NCBI GenBank assembly: GCA_028282785.1
Contig: JANQHE010000075.1
Coordinates: 1 to 42,518 of the forward strand
Direction: 5' to 3'
From: Bacteroidales bacterium
Lineage (GTDB): Bacteria; Bacteroidota; Bacteroidia; Bacteroidales; UBA12077
DNA length: 42,518 nucleotides
In this document: piece after piece, positions 32,935 to 42,419 of the stretch
How the letters are laid out: each line of letters starts with the position of its first letter
Numbering within the stretch: position 1 is the stretch's first letter
Position numbers and translations under genes: made by a program
The notes under the pieces: generated by a model
Database searches by the model: none
What the model was told of the DNA's origin: nothing
Seen by the model: the letters and a program-made list of their open reading frames with translations, nothing else

Positions 32935-35900
32935 CTGAAAGTAAATAATAAACATATAATACTTTTAACTCTATTTTTTTCAATCACAATCTTTTTACCC
33001 GCCCAGGAAAGAGGCCTTTTAATTTCAAAGCACTATTCACCGGAAGACTATGATGCTCTTTTACAAAATTGGTCCATCGTGAAGGATAGCAGGGGTGTGA
33101 TGTATTTTGGGAACTCAAATTGTATCCTGGAATATGATGGAACAGAGTGGAGAAAAATCCATATGCCTAACTATTCTATTGTTCGTAATCTTGCCATTGA
33201 TAATAAGAATATTCTATATGCAGGTGCATTTAACGAACTTGGATATCTTTTACCAGATGAGAAAGGAGATTTAAAATACCAATCACTAATACATTTAATA
33301 GATTCGAATTATTTAAATTTCGGAGATGTTTGGGGCATTCATTGTATAGATGATAACATTTATTTTTTAACTGACAATTATTTATTCAGATATAAAAATC
33401 AACAATTTGATTACTGGGCCAAAACCAAAGAGAGGTTTTATTTAAGCTTTAAAATTGAAAATGAACTTTACGTCCAGGAAATGGGAGCCGGTTTAATGAA
33501 ACTTATGAAAGACTCATTGGTTTTAATTGATAATGGTGATTTTTTTTCGGATAAACGAATTCATACGATTATTCCTTTCAATAATAAGTTATTAGTATGC
33601 ACAAGAACTGAAGGATTGTATTTACTGGATAGATCTAAAAAATCAAATAAATATACTTCCTTTACGGAGCTCGGTATTAGTGCAAAAAACCTTAATCGGT
33701 ACTTCCTGGAGCACATTTTTTATTATGGAATAAAATTAAACGATGATTTATTTGCCCTAGGATCAATTACCGGTGGAGTTCTTATTGTAAATAGCAATTG
33801 GGAAGTTGTGGATATTATTAATGAAGAATCAACAGGAGTAGTAAGTTCATCCCAATATTTATACTTTGAAAAGGATAAAGCTTTGTGGATTGCAATGGCA
33901 GATGGTATAAACCATGTAGATATTTTATCACCTTTTCGTTACTGGAATACTGATAAAGGAATACACGGTACTGTTTCTGATGTTGCAAGTTTAGATGATA
34001 TTTTATATGTTTCAACAGGTTCTGGTGTTTATTATACGCCAAGAAAATCAGATCAAATTAATTATTCCATTAATAATTTTAAACCGGTAAAAGGTAGATT
34101 TGAACAAACATGGGGATTTCTATATTTTATCTCACCTTCCTCAGATTTTAATATGCTTTTTAATAAAATAATGGATGAAACGAGTAAATACAATCCTTCA
34201 TCCAAAGATGTAATGCTTTTAGTTGCATCAAGTACCGGGTTATATCAATTAATACATGATAAATCAATGTTAATTTCCGATTATAGTGGAATATTTAAAA
34301 TCTACCAATATAAAAAAGATCCTTCAAAGATTTTCCTGGGCTTAAATAATGGAATTGCTCTATTAAGTTATTCCAATGGGAAATGGAACGACCATGGAAT
34401 ACAATGTCTTAATAATGAGAAGATTCATCAACTTATCGAAGATTCTTTAGGTAATTTATGGGCGAGTGCGGGTTATAAGGGAGTTTATAAAATTCAGGAC
34501 CCACTTGATAAGGATAAAGTAAAAATACGCATATTTGATGAAAATGATGGACTACCTTCTGTCAAATCAGTACAGTTAGCTAGTTTCAATGATGAACTTG
34601 TTTATATAAGTAATGGTAAATTTTTAGTTTTGAATGACTCAAATACATTTTCAGAATATGTATTCCCGGAAAAATCAGAAAAAGAAGAATTATCCGAAAG
34701 AATTATTGATTCTTTATCATGGTATAAAGTTTATGAAGAAAGAACTTCAGGTCTTTTTGTAACTACTTACGCTGATTCAATGACTTGGTTTAGTACTTTA
34801 TATGGTGTTCTAAGACATTATCCAACACAAATTAAAGATTATAGTATAAGCCCTGCCATTATCAGAAAAGTATCAGTAGGTGATTCAATAATTTATAATG
34901 GTACAAATTACATAGTAGCAGAAAATATAGAAGACACTATCATAAAAAGATTACTCAAGCCTGATCCTGTAGTTGATATAGAAACAGTTCTGGAATATAA
35001 AGATAACTCCCTTACTTTTAACTATGCTCTTCCATCATACGAAGATGAATCTAAAAATCGGTATAGTTATTATCTTGAAGGATATGATGAGGAATGGTCA
35101 GCCTGGACAACAGAAACTAAAAAGGAATATACCAATCTGAGAGAAAAAGAGTATATCTTTAAAGTAAAAGCCAAGAATCTTTATGAGATTGAAAGTGAAG
35201 TTGCAGAATTTAAATTTAAAATCTTACCTCCGTGGTATAGAAGATACGGTGCTATTTTAGCTTACATAATTATTGGGATTGTTTTAATAATAATTATTGT
35301 ACGATTATACACGTACCGTTTAATAAAGGAAAAGGAAAAACTCGAAAAAATTGTTATCGAACGTACTCAGGAAATCTTAATGCAAAAAGAAGAAATTCTT
35401 GTACAAGCAGAGCATTTAAAAGATGCTAATGAAAGAATTAGTGCCAAAAATGAGGAATTAGAAAAGCAAAAATGGGAAATTACGAATCAGGCCCTAAAAC
35501 TTAAAAAAGCTAATATAGAATTAAAGAAATTATCTAAAGTTGCCAGTGAAACTGACAATGGCATAGCCATATTTGATAAAGAACTTAATATGCAATGGAT
35601 CAATGAAGGCTTTACACGAATGTACGGCTATACATATGATCAATTTAAAAAGGAAAAGAATATTAATATTTTAGAAGGTAGCGATAATCCAAATATAAAA
35701 GAAGCATTAAGAGCTTGTGTTGAAGAAAAAAAATCTGTTGTATATGAGTTTAAAACAAAAACCCGAAATGGTAAAGATATTTGGGCTCAGACTACTTTAA
35801 CGCATGTTTTCGATAAGGACGGAGATACCATTAATATTATTGCAATTGATACGGATATTACCAAAATAAAACGGGCAGAGAAGGAAATTGAAGAGCAAAG

Positions 35901-36609
35901 AGATAAGTTGGCAATCAGCAATGCAACTAAAAATAAGTTTTTTAGAATTATTGCTCACGATCTTCGGAATCCCATAAGTACACTAGCAGGATCAACTAAT
36001 GTTATATTAGACGATTTTGATGAATACAACAAAGATCAAACTAAAAGTTTTATAGGTGAGCTAAATAAACTTTCTCAAACAACTTACAACCTGCTCGAAA
36101 ACCTATTGGATTGGTCATCGAGCCAAATGGGTGAAATTAAATTTGAACCTAAAACTACTGATTTGAAACTGCTTACAACCGAAAATATTGAGCTTATAAA
36201 ACGAAAGGTTGACTCTAAAAATATTTCTCTGAATTCTTCAATTACGAAAGAATGCAATGCATTTGCAGATGAAAATATGGTAAAAACCATTATCAGAAAC
36301 TTACTTTCAAATGCAGTAAAATTTACTCCTGAGAATGGTACAATTGATATTTTATGCAGCTGTGAAAATGAGATTATAAAATATTCAATTAAGGATTCGG
36401 GAATTGGAATTAGCAAGGAAGATCAGAAAAAACTTTTCAGGATGGATAAGCACTATACAAGGCCCGGATTAGCAAATGAAAAGGGTTCGGGATTAGGTTT
36501 AATTCTTTGTAAAGAATTTGTTGAAAAGAATGGTGGTACCATAGAAATAAACAGTGAACCTAACAAAGGAACTTCAATTACATTTACACTTAAGAAGTTT
36601 CGTGTTTAA
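32935..36609 (+). CDS. Propeller-Y_Y_Y-PAS sensor histidine kinase, probable CTG start
   Basis: A membrane sensor kinase of about 1224 residues. An ATG-only caller would start it too late; GTG at 33079 lies inside the mature domain, and the frame upstream is open and encodes a signal peptide (KVNNKHIILLTLFFSITIFLPAQ). The only sensible start is CTG at 32935. Order: two-component-regulator propeller blades (about 40-640), Y_Y_Y domain (about 690-760, with YSYYLEGYDEEWSAW), a membrane helix (771-793) and a coiled coil (about 795-870). Next come a PAS domain (about 871-985), HisKA with His1008 in RIIAHDLRNP, and an ATPase domain with NAVKFTPENG, DSGIGIS and GSGLGL. No receiver domain is fused. 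The extracytoplasmic propeller senses an unknown ligand. Confidence 0.9.
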   Translation: MKVNNKHIILLTLFFSITIFLPAQERGLLISKHYSPEDYDALLQNWSIVKDSRGVMYFGNSNCILEYDGTEWRKIHMPNYSIVRNLAIDNKNILYAGAFNELGYLLPDEKGDLKYQSLIHLIDSNYLNFGDVWGIHCIDDNIYFLTDNYLFRYKNQQFDYWAKTKERFYLSFKIENELYVQEMGAGLMKLMKDSLVLIDNGDFFSDKRIHTIIPFNNKLLVCTRTEGLYLLDRSKKSNKYTSFTELGISAKNLNRYFLEHIFYYGIKLNDDLFALGSITGGVLIVNSNWEVVDIINEESTGVVSSSQYLYFEKDKALWIAMADGINHVDILSPFRYWNTDKGIHGTVSDVASLDDILYVSTGSGVYYTPRKSDQINYSINNFKPVKGRFEQTWGFLYFISPSSDFNMLFNKIMDETSKYNPSSKDVMLLVASSTGLYQLIHDKSMLISDYSGIFKIYQYKKDPSKIFLGLNNGIALLSYSNGKWNDHGIQCLNNEKIHQLIEDSLGNLWASAGYKGVYKIQDPLDKDKVKIRIFDENDGLPSVKSVQLASFNDELVYISNGKFLVLNDSNTFSEYVFPEKSEKEELSERIIDSLSWYKVYEERTSGLFVTTYADSMTWFSTLYGVLRHYPTQIKDYSISPAIIRKVSVGDSIIYNGTNYIVAENIEDTIIKRLLKPDPVVDIETVLEYKDNSLTFNYALPSYEDESKNRYSYYLEGYDEEWSAWTTETKKEYTNLREKEYIFKVKAKNLYEIESEVAEFKFKILPPWYRRYGAILAYIIIGIVLIIIIVRLYTYRLIKEKEKLEKIVIERTQEILMQKEEILVQAEHLKDANERISAKNEELEKQKWEITNQALKLKKANIELKKLSKVASETDNGIAIFDKELNMQWINEGFTRMYGYTYDQFKKEKNINILEGSDNPNIKEALRACVEEKKSVVYEFKTKTRNGKDIWAQTTLTHVFDKDGDTINIIAIDTDITKIKRAEKEIEEQRDKLAISNATKNKFFRIIAHDLRNPISTLAGSTNVILDDFDEYNKDQTKSFIGELNKLSQTTYNLLENLLDWSSSQMGEIKFEPKTTDLKLLTTENIELIKRKVDSKNISLNSSITKECNAFADENMVKTIIRNLLSNAVKFTPENGTIDILCSCENEIIKYSIKDSGIGISKEDQKKLFRMDKHYTRPGLANEKGSGLGLILCKEFVEKNGGTIEINSEPNKGTSITFTLKKFRV

Positions 36610-36704
36610 TACATTTTTATACCTTTTAACTTTTATTAACTTGCTGTAATACAATTTTTCCCATTAATTTGAGTAATTAATTTAGCTAACCAAAACTTAA
36701 ATTA

Positions 36705-38045
36705 ATGTCGCAAAACGAATCAAAATTCTGGGTACGAAATTCGGTAACAATCAAGTTCATTGTAATCGGAATTTTAATATTAGTACTTCTTATTCCGGCC
36801 GGAATGATAAGAAGGTTAATCCAGGAAAGAAACTCTTTAAGAAACTCTGCAATTTCCGAGGTAAGTTATAAATGGGGAAATCCACAAACCATTGGAGGAC
36901 CTATTATAACAATACCATATAAAATTTACTACAAAAAGGATAAAGAAATTATTGAGGACATTCAATATGCTCATTTTCTTCCGGAAGATCTAAATATACA
37001 AGGAGAAGTTTATCCGGAAGAAAGGAAACGAGGAATATATAAAGTAGTTGTTTATAAAACCAAATTGAATTTTGAAGGAACTTTCAATAAACCCGATTTT
37101 AGTGATTGGAAAATACAAGATAAAAACATTTTGTGGGATCAGGCGACTTTATCAATACTAATTCCGGATATGAGAGGAATTAAAGATGCCATAAAAGTAC
37201 AATGGAACAAAGAACAATATGATGTAAATCCGGGAATAAATCATCAAACTACTTATACCGGAGTATCAACATTAATTGACCTTGGTGATGAAAAAAAATA
37301 TGATTTTCAGTTTGACCTTAAATTAAATGGAAGTGAATATTTATACTTTGTACCACTCGGAAAACAAACCGATGTGGAATTAACTTCAGATTGGGCAAAT
37401 CCTAGCTTTGACGGCGCATTTTTACCTGTCGATCATAACGTTTCTGAAAATGGATTTGAAGCAAAATGGAAAGTTTTGCATTTAAATCGGTCCTATCCTC
37501 AACAATGGATTGGTGAAAGTTATGGCATAAATTCATCATCGTTTGGGGTAAAATTATTACTTCCGGTTGATCATTATCAGAAATCAGAAAGATCAGTTAA
37601 ATATGCTATTATGTTTATATCATTAACATTTCTGATCTTCTTTTTTACCGAAATATTAAATAAAAAACGGATTCATCCGATTCAATACTTGCTGGTAGGT
37701 TTAGGTTTAAGCATCTTTTACACTCTCCTAGTATCATTATCCGAACATTTCAGTTTTAACCTGGCCTACTTCATAGCAAGTTTTGCAATAATAGCCTTAA
37801 TAACGGCTTACTCGTACAGTATGTTAAAAAATGGAAGACTTACATCTATTGTAGCTCTTGTACTTGTTATACTCTATGCTTTCTTATTCATTATTCTACA
37901 ACTGCAAGATTATTCTCTATTACTAGGAAGCATTGGATTATTTTTGGCTTTAGCTATAGTAATGTATTTATCGAGAAAAGTAAACTGGTATTCCAATCTT
38001 AATAACAATAATAATGGTAATGATATTTCAAATATAGTAAGTTGA
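36705..38045 (+). CDS. CreD-family inner-membrane protein
   Basis: A 446-residue CreD-like protein. It opens with a cytoplasmic tail and a membrane helix (FIVIGILILVLLIPAGMI), then the CreD signature RRLIQERNSLRNSAISEVSYKWGNPQTIGGPIITIPYK. A large periplasmic domain follows (about 40-305). Six or so C-terminal helices (from about 305) include QYLLVGLGLSIFYTLLVSLSEH and FIASFAIIALITAYSYSMLKNG. CreD is linked in other bacteria to cell-envelope integrity and beta-lactam/colicin responses through the CreBC system. Here it sits 95 bases after a different sensor kinase, which may or may not control it. A terminator follows. Confidence 0.93.
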   Translation: MSQNESKFWVRNSVTIKFIVIGILILVLLIPAGMIRRLIQERNSLRNSAISEVSYKWGNPQTIGGPIITIPYKIYYKKDKEIIEDIQYAHFLPEDLNIQGEVYPEERKRGIYKVVVYKTKLNFEGTFNKPDFSDWKIQDKNILWDQATLSILIPDMRGIKDAIKVQWNKEQYDVNPGINHQTTYTGVSTLIDLGDEKKYDFQFDLKLNGSEYLYFVPLGKQTDVELTSDWANPSFDGAFLPVDHNVSENGFEAKWKVLHLNRSYPQQWIGESYGINSSSFGVKLLLPVDHYQKSERSVKYAIMFISLTFLIFFFTEILNKKRIHPIQYLLVGLGLSIFYTLLVSLSEHFSFNLAYFIASFAIIALITAYSYSMLKNGRLTSIVALVLVILYAFLFIILQLQDYSLLLGSIGLFLALAIVMYLSRKVNWYSNLNNNNNGNDISNIVS

Positions 38046-38072
38046 TTGGTTTGGTTTAGTTTAGTTTTCATT

Positions 38073-38104
38073 AAATCCGGTTATCTATTTAGCCGGATTT
38101 TTTT
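38073..38104 (+). terminator. Terminator after CreD
   Basis: Stem AAATCCGG / CCGGATTT with a 12-nt loop, then TTTT, 27 bases after the CreD stop. Confidence 0.85.
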
Positions 38105-38120
38105 AATCTTCTTAGATTTT

Positions 38121-38225
38121 CACCCTCCGGCTGCCTTCCTGCAAGCATATAGGCCAGCCACCTCCCTCAAGGGAGGACAAATTGCGGTGTTCTCCCTTGA
38201 GGGAGATGCCCTCAGCAGAGGGTGA
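38121..38225. repeat. REP-like palindromic repeat
   Basis: A roughly 105-base element between the CreD terminator and dnaG. It opens with CACCCTC and closes with the complement GAGGGTG. It holds two inner palindromes, CCTCCCTCAAGGGAGG and CTCCCTTGAGGGAG, and has much higher GC than its surroundings. The GC-rich GGGAG/CTCCC hairpins are like repeats I recall as scattered through many Bacteroidota genomes. It could fold into a cruciform or stable hairpin on either strand. Confidence 0.7.
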
Positions 38226-38327
38226 GTATTCCTAACTAATTAATATGAACTATTTAACATTTGAAAACACCTTAAAATAAAGGTAAATTCTTGTGCGGCT
38301 AATTAATTGAATAATTTTATAAAGTAC

Positions 38328-40277
38328 TTATTTAAATGCAACCCAGCCCCGATCTCTTGAAATTGCACTTATAACTGAAGTGATCTGCATAAATTCTCTT
38401 TGCAGTTTATCAATCTCTTCATTAGGTGCATTAGAATCTTGAAACTCTTTTAATCTGGATTTTGCATCGCTCTGAGCAATTTCCAGAATTTTTCTTTTAT
38501 ACGCTATTATTGTTTCAGGCACTAACTGCTTTAATTTCATCTCTTCGGTTTCAATATGAACTCCACCTTTTTTAAAGATCTTACTTAATGTATAGGAAGT
38601 GCTTAATAAATCTGCAGCAAGTTTAGATATCCCAGGGTCAGAATGATAAATAAAATGCTTATTATCGATTTTCTCACCGGAATTCAATGCTTCTAAATAT
38701 TCCTGGAAAATTTGTTTATAAATTAAATTTTTAAACTCTAAATCATCATTTAATATCTCCCCAATAATATATTCTGCTACTGAAACTTGTCGTGGTTCAT
38801 CATATTTATCTTCCTGGTATGTATATAGGGTCTGTTCAGAATAATGCAACAATAAACGAATAATTTCTTTTTCCTGGGCTTCGGAATAAATATCATCAAC
38901 AAACGAAGGTACAGTTGGCGATGCGGTTTTAAAAGTTTCATCCGGTGAAATTGTTTTTTTATACTCCTTTTCGTAGTTTTTCCTTCGGATCTTATTTATT
39001 TCACCATAAAGTACTTTTTCGTCAATTTCAAGAATACTGCTACACTCTTTTATATATACGGTTCTTACAATAGTTTCCGGTATTACAGCTATAGACCGAA
39101 CAATATCAGTTATGAGGTTTGCTTTTCGTACAGGATCATTTTTTGCTTCATCAAATAATAAACGTGTTTTAAATGTGATAAAATCCTCTTCATTCTTTTC
39201 GATAAATTCTTCCAGTTCAGTTGAACTATGAGATTTTGCAAAAGAATCGGGGTCCTCACCATCCGGTAATAACAGAACTTTTACATTTAATCCTTGTTCC
39301 AGAACCAGATCAATTCCTCTAAGTGAAGCTTTTATTCCGGCTGCATCACCATCATAAATAATCGTTACGTTAGGTGTGAATCGCTTAATTAATCGAATTT
39401 GCTCAACAGTTAACGATGTTCCGGACGAAGCCACAACATTCTCTATCCCTGATTGATGCATGGATATTACATCGGTATAACCTTCAACCAGGTAACATTT
39501 ATCAAGCTGAGTAATGCTTTTTTTAGCATAATACATTCCGTATAATACCCTGCTTTTATGATAAATATCCGATTCAGGAGAATTTAAATATTTGGCCGCT
39601 TTTACATCTTTTTTTAATATTCTTCCTCCAAAGCCAATAACATTTCCTGATAATCCATGGATAGGAAAAATCACGCGTCCCCGAAAACGATCATATTGAC
39701 CATTTTCATTAACAATGGTTAATCCAGTTTTTTCGAGAAAATCGATCTTATAACCCTTCTCCTTAGCTGCAATGGTAAAAGCATCACGAACATCCAAACT
39801 ATAACCTAATTCAAATTTTTTGATGATATCTTCTCGAAACCCTCTTTCTTTGAAATAACTTAATCCTATTGCTCTTCCATCAGTATTATTGTGAAGCTTG
39901 TCCTGAAAATATGTATTTGCATATTTGGTTACAACTAAAAGGCTGTCGCGCTCATTTTGCTGTTGGATTTCCTCTGCGGTGAGCTCCTTCTCTACAACCT
40001 CAATATTATATTTCTTGGCAAGATATTTTAATGCTTCGGGGTAACTTAAATGCTCATGTTCCATGATAAAGTTAACTGCATTTCCTCCCTTACCGCAACC
40101 AAAGCATTTATATATTCCTTTTGAAGGAGAAACAGTAAACGAGGGAGTTTTTTCGTTATGAAAAGGACACAGTCCTAAATAATTTACACCACGCTTCTTT
40201 AAATTTACGAAGTCCTGAACAACTTCGGTTATCTCAGCAGTGTCTATTATTCTTTGTATGGTATTATGGTCAATCAT
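38328..40277 (-). CDS. dnaG: DNA primase
   Basis: Primase, which makes the RNA primers for lagging-strand DNA synthesis. The 649-residue protein has the N-terminal CHC2 zinc finger (Cys37, His40, Cys58, Cys61 in LCPFHNEKTPSF...YKCFGCGKGG). Next come the RNA-polymerase-like basic region (FRGRVIFPIHGLSGNVIGFGGRIL) and the TOPRIM core with YLVEGYTDV (Glu265) and IIYDGDAAG (Asp309, Asp311), plus SSGTSLT. The C-terminal helicase-binding region (about 450-649) is divergent, as usual. Start is the ATG at 40277. It is transcribed away from the sirtuin gene. Length matches other bacterial primases. Confidence 0.98.
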   Translation of the reverse strand: MIDHNTIQRIIDTAEITEVVQDFVNLKKRGVNYLGLCPFHNEKTPSFTVSPSKGIYKCFGCGKGGNAVNFIMEHEHLSYPEALKYLAKKYNIEVVEKELTAEEIQQQNERDSLLVVTKYANTYFQDKLHNNTDGRAIGLSYFKERGFREDIIKKFELGYSLDVRDAFTIAAKEKGYKIDFLEKTGLTIVNENGQYDRFRGRVIFPIHGLSGNVIGFGGRILKKDVKAAKYLNSPESDIYHKSRVLYGMYYAKKSITQLDKCYLVEGYTDVISMHQSGIENVVASSGTSLTVEQIRLIKRFTPNVTIIYDGDAAGIKASLRGIDLVLEQGLNVKVLLLPDGEDPDSFAKSHSSTELEEFIEKNEEDFITFKTRLLFDEAKNDPVRKANLITDIVRSIAVIPETIVRTVYIKECSSILEIDEKVLYGEINKIRRKNYEKEYKKTISPDETFKTASPTVPSFVDDIYSEAQEKEIIRLLLHYSEQTLYTYQEDKYDEPRQVSVAEYIIGEILNDDLEFKNLIYKQIFQEYLEALNSGEKIDNKHFIYHSDPGISKLAADLLSTSYTLSKIFKKGGVHIETEEMKLKQLVPETIIAYKRKILEIAQSDAKSRLKEFQDSNAPNEEIDKLQREFMQITSVISAISRDRGWVAFK

Positions 40278-40425
40278 ACGTATATTTAACAGAATTTCAG
40301 CGCCTTACCAAATGAAAAGCATTCGCTAAAATACTAAAAAAAGGTGCAAATAATTGAATATTTTATAAAAAAGAAAAGTTCCTTAAATTAGTATAGTTTT
40401 TAACAGACTGATTTTAAATATAGAC

Positions 40426-41121
40426 ATGAAAAAACTTGTTGTTTTAACCGGATCAGGAATTAGTGCAGAAAGTGGAATAAAAACTTTTCGCGAAATGGGC
40501 GGATTATGGGAAGAATACGATGTAATGGAAGTAGCTAGTCCACATGCCTGGGAAAATACTCCCGAATTGGTTATGCGATTTTACAACGAACGAAGAAAAA
40601 AACTTTTTGAAGCTATTCCAAACTACGGGCATTTTGGACTATTTGAATTAGAAGAATTTTTTGATGTTCAGATAATTACACAAAATGTGGACGATCTACA
40701 TGAAAGATCCGGGAGTACAAAGGTTTTACATTTACATGGTGAGTTAAAAAAGGCCAGAAGCACAACTGATCCAAATTTAATTTATGAAATGGATAATTGG
40801 GAATTAAAAATGGGTGATACATGTGAAAAAGGTTCTCAACTGCGCCCTCATATTGTTTGGTTTGGCGAGGCAGTTCCTGCTATTTCAGAGGCTGCCGGCA
40901 TTTGTCAAACAGCTGATATTTTTGTTGTCATCGGAACTTCATTAAACGTATATCCTGCAGCCGGATTGTTGGATTATGCCCCTAATGGTATTCCGATCTT
41001 TTTGATTGATCCGAATGAAGTTTATACATGGAACAAAGAAGTTACTTTTATAAAAGAAAAAGCCAGCGTTGGAGTACGCCGGCTAATTAAAATATTAAAG
41101 GAAAAGTATCTTAATGATTAA
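40426..41121 (+). CDS. Sirtuin (NAD-dependent protein deacylase), SIRT5-like
   Basis: An NAD-dependent lysine deacylase of 231 residues. It has the Rossmann motif GSGISAESGIKTFRE (9-23), the QNVDDLH motif (Asn87, Asp89, His92), the catalytic His104 in LHLHGEL, and GTSLNVYPAAG and IDPNE near the C-terminus. The Tyr53-x2-Arg56 pair (RFYNERR) matches the succinyl/malonyl-selective site of SIRT5 and CobB. The usual four zinc cysteines between about 108 and 140 are missing (only Cys133), so it lacks the structural zinc knuckle. It overlaps the end of the convergent T9SS gene by 11 bases. Confidence 0.93.
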   Translation: MKKLVVLTGSGISAESGIKTFREMGGLWEEYDVMEVASPHAWENTPELVMRFYNERRKKLFEAIPNYGHFGLFELEEFFDVQIITQNVDDLHERSGSTKVLHLHGELKKARSTTDPNLIYEMDNWELKMGDTCEKGSQLRPHIVWFGEAVPAISEAAGICQTADIFVVIGTSLNVYPAAGLLDYAPNGIPIFLIDPNEVYTWNKEVTFIKEKASVGVRRLIKILKEKYLND

Positions 41122-41488
41122 TTAAAATTTTCTTTGTATTTAATAGTTTTCCATCAATTTGTAAAGAGCAAAAGTACAAACCGTTCTTATAGTCGGAAAC
41201 CGAAATTCTTAAATTATCCTGTTTTTCTTCAAGAGTTTTTGTATAAACAATTGCACCTATTGAGTTATATATCTGTAGCTTTGCTTCTTTTACATAGATT
41301 ACATCGTATTCAATAAAGATATGATCACTAGCCGGATTAGGGTATAATTTTAGTTTTTGAATATCAAAAACATTAGTTGAGTCCGGTTGAGTTTGATTAG
41401 CAAAAGGATTTTGTTTCCCATCCAATTGTGATGCATGCACAGAAACAAAAAGAATCATGAATGTTATATAAAGTAAAAAGTTTTTCAT
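41111..41488 (-). CDS. Small T9SS cargo protein
   Basis: I place the start at ATG 41488 (MKNFLLYITFMILFVSVHAS), because the longer frame opens with TTG. The 125-residue protein has a signal peptide, a short 25-residue low-complexity linker, and then only a type IX secretion C-terminal sorting domain (about 45-125). This includes LKLYPNPASDHIFIEYD, the classic YPNP motif, and AKLQIYNSIGAIVYTK, LRISVSDYKNGLYFCSLQIDGK and a KKILINH end. Such a protein would be carried to the cell surface and processed, but almost nothing would be displayed. Its 3' end overlaps the sirtuin by 11 bases. It may be the remnant of a larger cargo gene. Confidence 0.8.
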   Translation of the reverse strand: MKNFLLYITFMILFVSVHASQLDGKQNPFANQTQPDSTNVFDIQKLKLYPNPASDHIFIEYDVIYVKEAKLQIYNSIGAIVYTKTLEEKQDNLRISVSDYKNGLYFCSLQIDGKLLNTKKILINH

Positions 41489-41688
41489 AAGCAAGGTTTG
41501 TTAATTGTAATATTAAGATACAAAATAACAAAAACTATACCTTTCTATACGTGAGAAAAGTGTTAAAGTTTGCTAATAAACCTTAATAATTAAGGTTAAT
41601 AAAAAAGATAAAAAGATCGTTTTTTTGAATATATATTTTATTTTTGGAAACTTTAACACTCTTTATTAACTGTTTTAAAAGTTGGCCT

Positions 41689-42411
41689 ATGAAAAACTTT
41701 CTACTTTTATTTTTAGCACTTTCTTTATCAATTCCTATTGTCAAATCACAAAGTCTGGAATTAATGAATACTGATGGCTCAGCAATTGAGAACGATACCA
41801 TATATATATCAACAACAGATGTTTCTTCAGATATAGAGGTTCCACTATTTGTAAAAAATATCTCTGATAAAAGTAAGGATGTTTTTGTTAAACTGTATGT
41901 AAAACAGATGGTTTCAGGAAGTTCAGCAGTTTATTGCTGGAATAATTGTTTTGATATAGCTACCAATGTTTCTACTGAGTATTTGACAGTTGCGGCTGGA
42001 GATACGATAAAAGATTTTCACAGTACTTTAACTCCAAATGATATAACCGGTTTAACCGAAATAATGTATACATTTTTTGTCAATAAAGCATCTGAAGATT
42101 CGGTTTCCGTTACTATAATATATGATATTCTTACTACCGGAGTAAATAACCTTTCTGAGGTTAAGGAAAGTATTTCTGCTTATCCTAATCCCGTTCAGAA
42201 AACCCTGAATTTTGAATATAATATAGATGATACTCAAAAAGCTAATATTAGTGTTTATGATATAGTAGGTAAAAGATTAAAAACAACTGAGATATATAAT
42301 ACTAGTAATAGAACAGAAATAGATTTTTCAGATTTTAAAACAGGTATTTATATTTGGACCTTTGAATTAGATGGAGTTCCAATAAAAACTGAAAAAGTAA
42401 TTAAACGATAA
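41689..42411 (+). CDS. T9SS cargo protein with Ig-like domain
   Basis: The ATG at 41689 (MKNFLLLFLALSLSIPIVKSQ) is the natural start; an upstream ATG at 41644 would add 15 residues before the signal peptide. The 240-residue protein has a signal peptide, one beta-sandwich domain (about 20-155, with LFVKNISDKSKDVFVKLYVKQ and a CWNNCF pair), and a C-terminal T9SS sorting domain (about 160-240). The sorting domain includes SAYPNPVQKTLNFEYN, ANISVYDIVGKRLK, IDFSDFKTGIYIWTFELDG and a KTEKVIKR end. The domain resembles adhesion/fibronectin-like modules of surface proteins. It is divergent from the small T9SS gene with 200 bases between them. Confidence 0.85.
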   Translation: MKNFLLLFLALSLSIPIVKSQSLELMNTDGSAIENDTIYISTTDVSSDIEVPLFVKNISDKSKDVFVKLYVKQMVSGSSAVYCWNNCFDIATNVSTEYLTVAAGDTIKDFHSTLTPNDITGLTEIMYTFFVNKASEDSVSVTIIYDILTTGVNNLSEVKESISAYPNPVQKTLNFEYNIDDTQKANISVYDIVGKRLKTTEIYNTSNRTEIDFSDFKTGIYIWTFELDGVPIKTEKVIKR

Positions 42412-42419
42412 CATTATGG

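Noticed and set aside
33079-36609. Reading the sensor as a hybrid kinase with a fused receiver domain
   Set aside because: No receiver domain follows the ATPase domain. The response regulator is a separate gene upstream.
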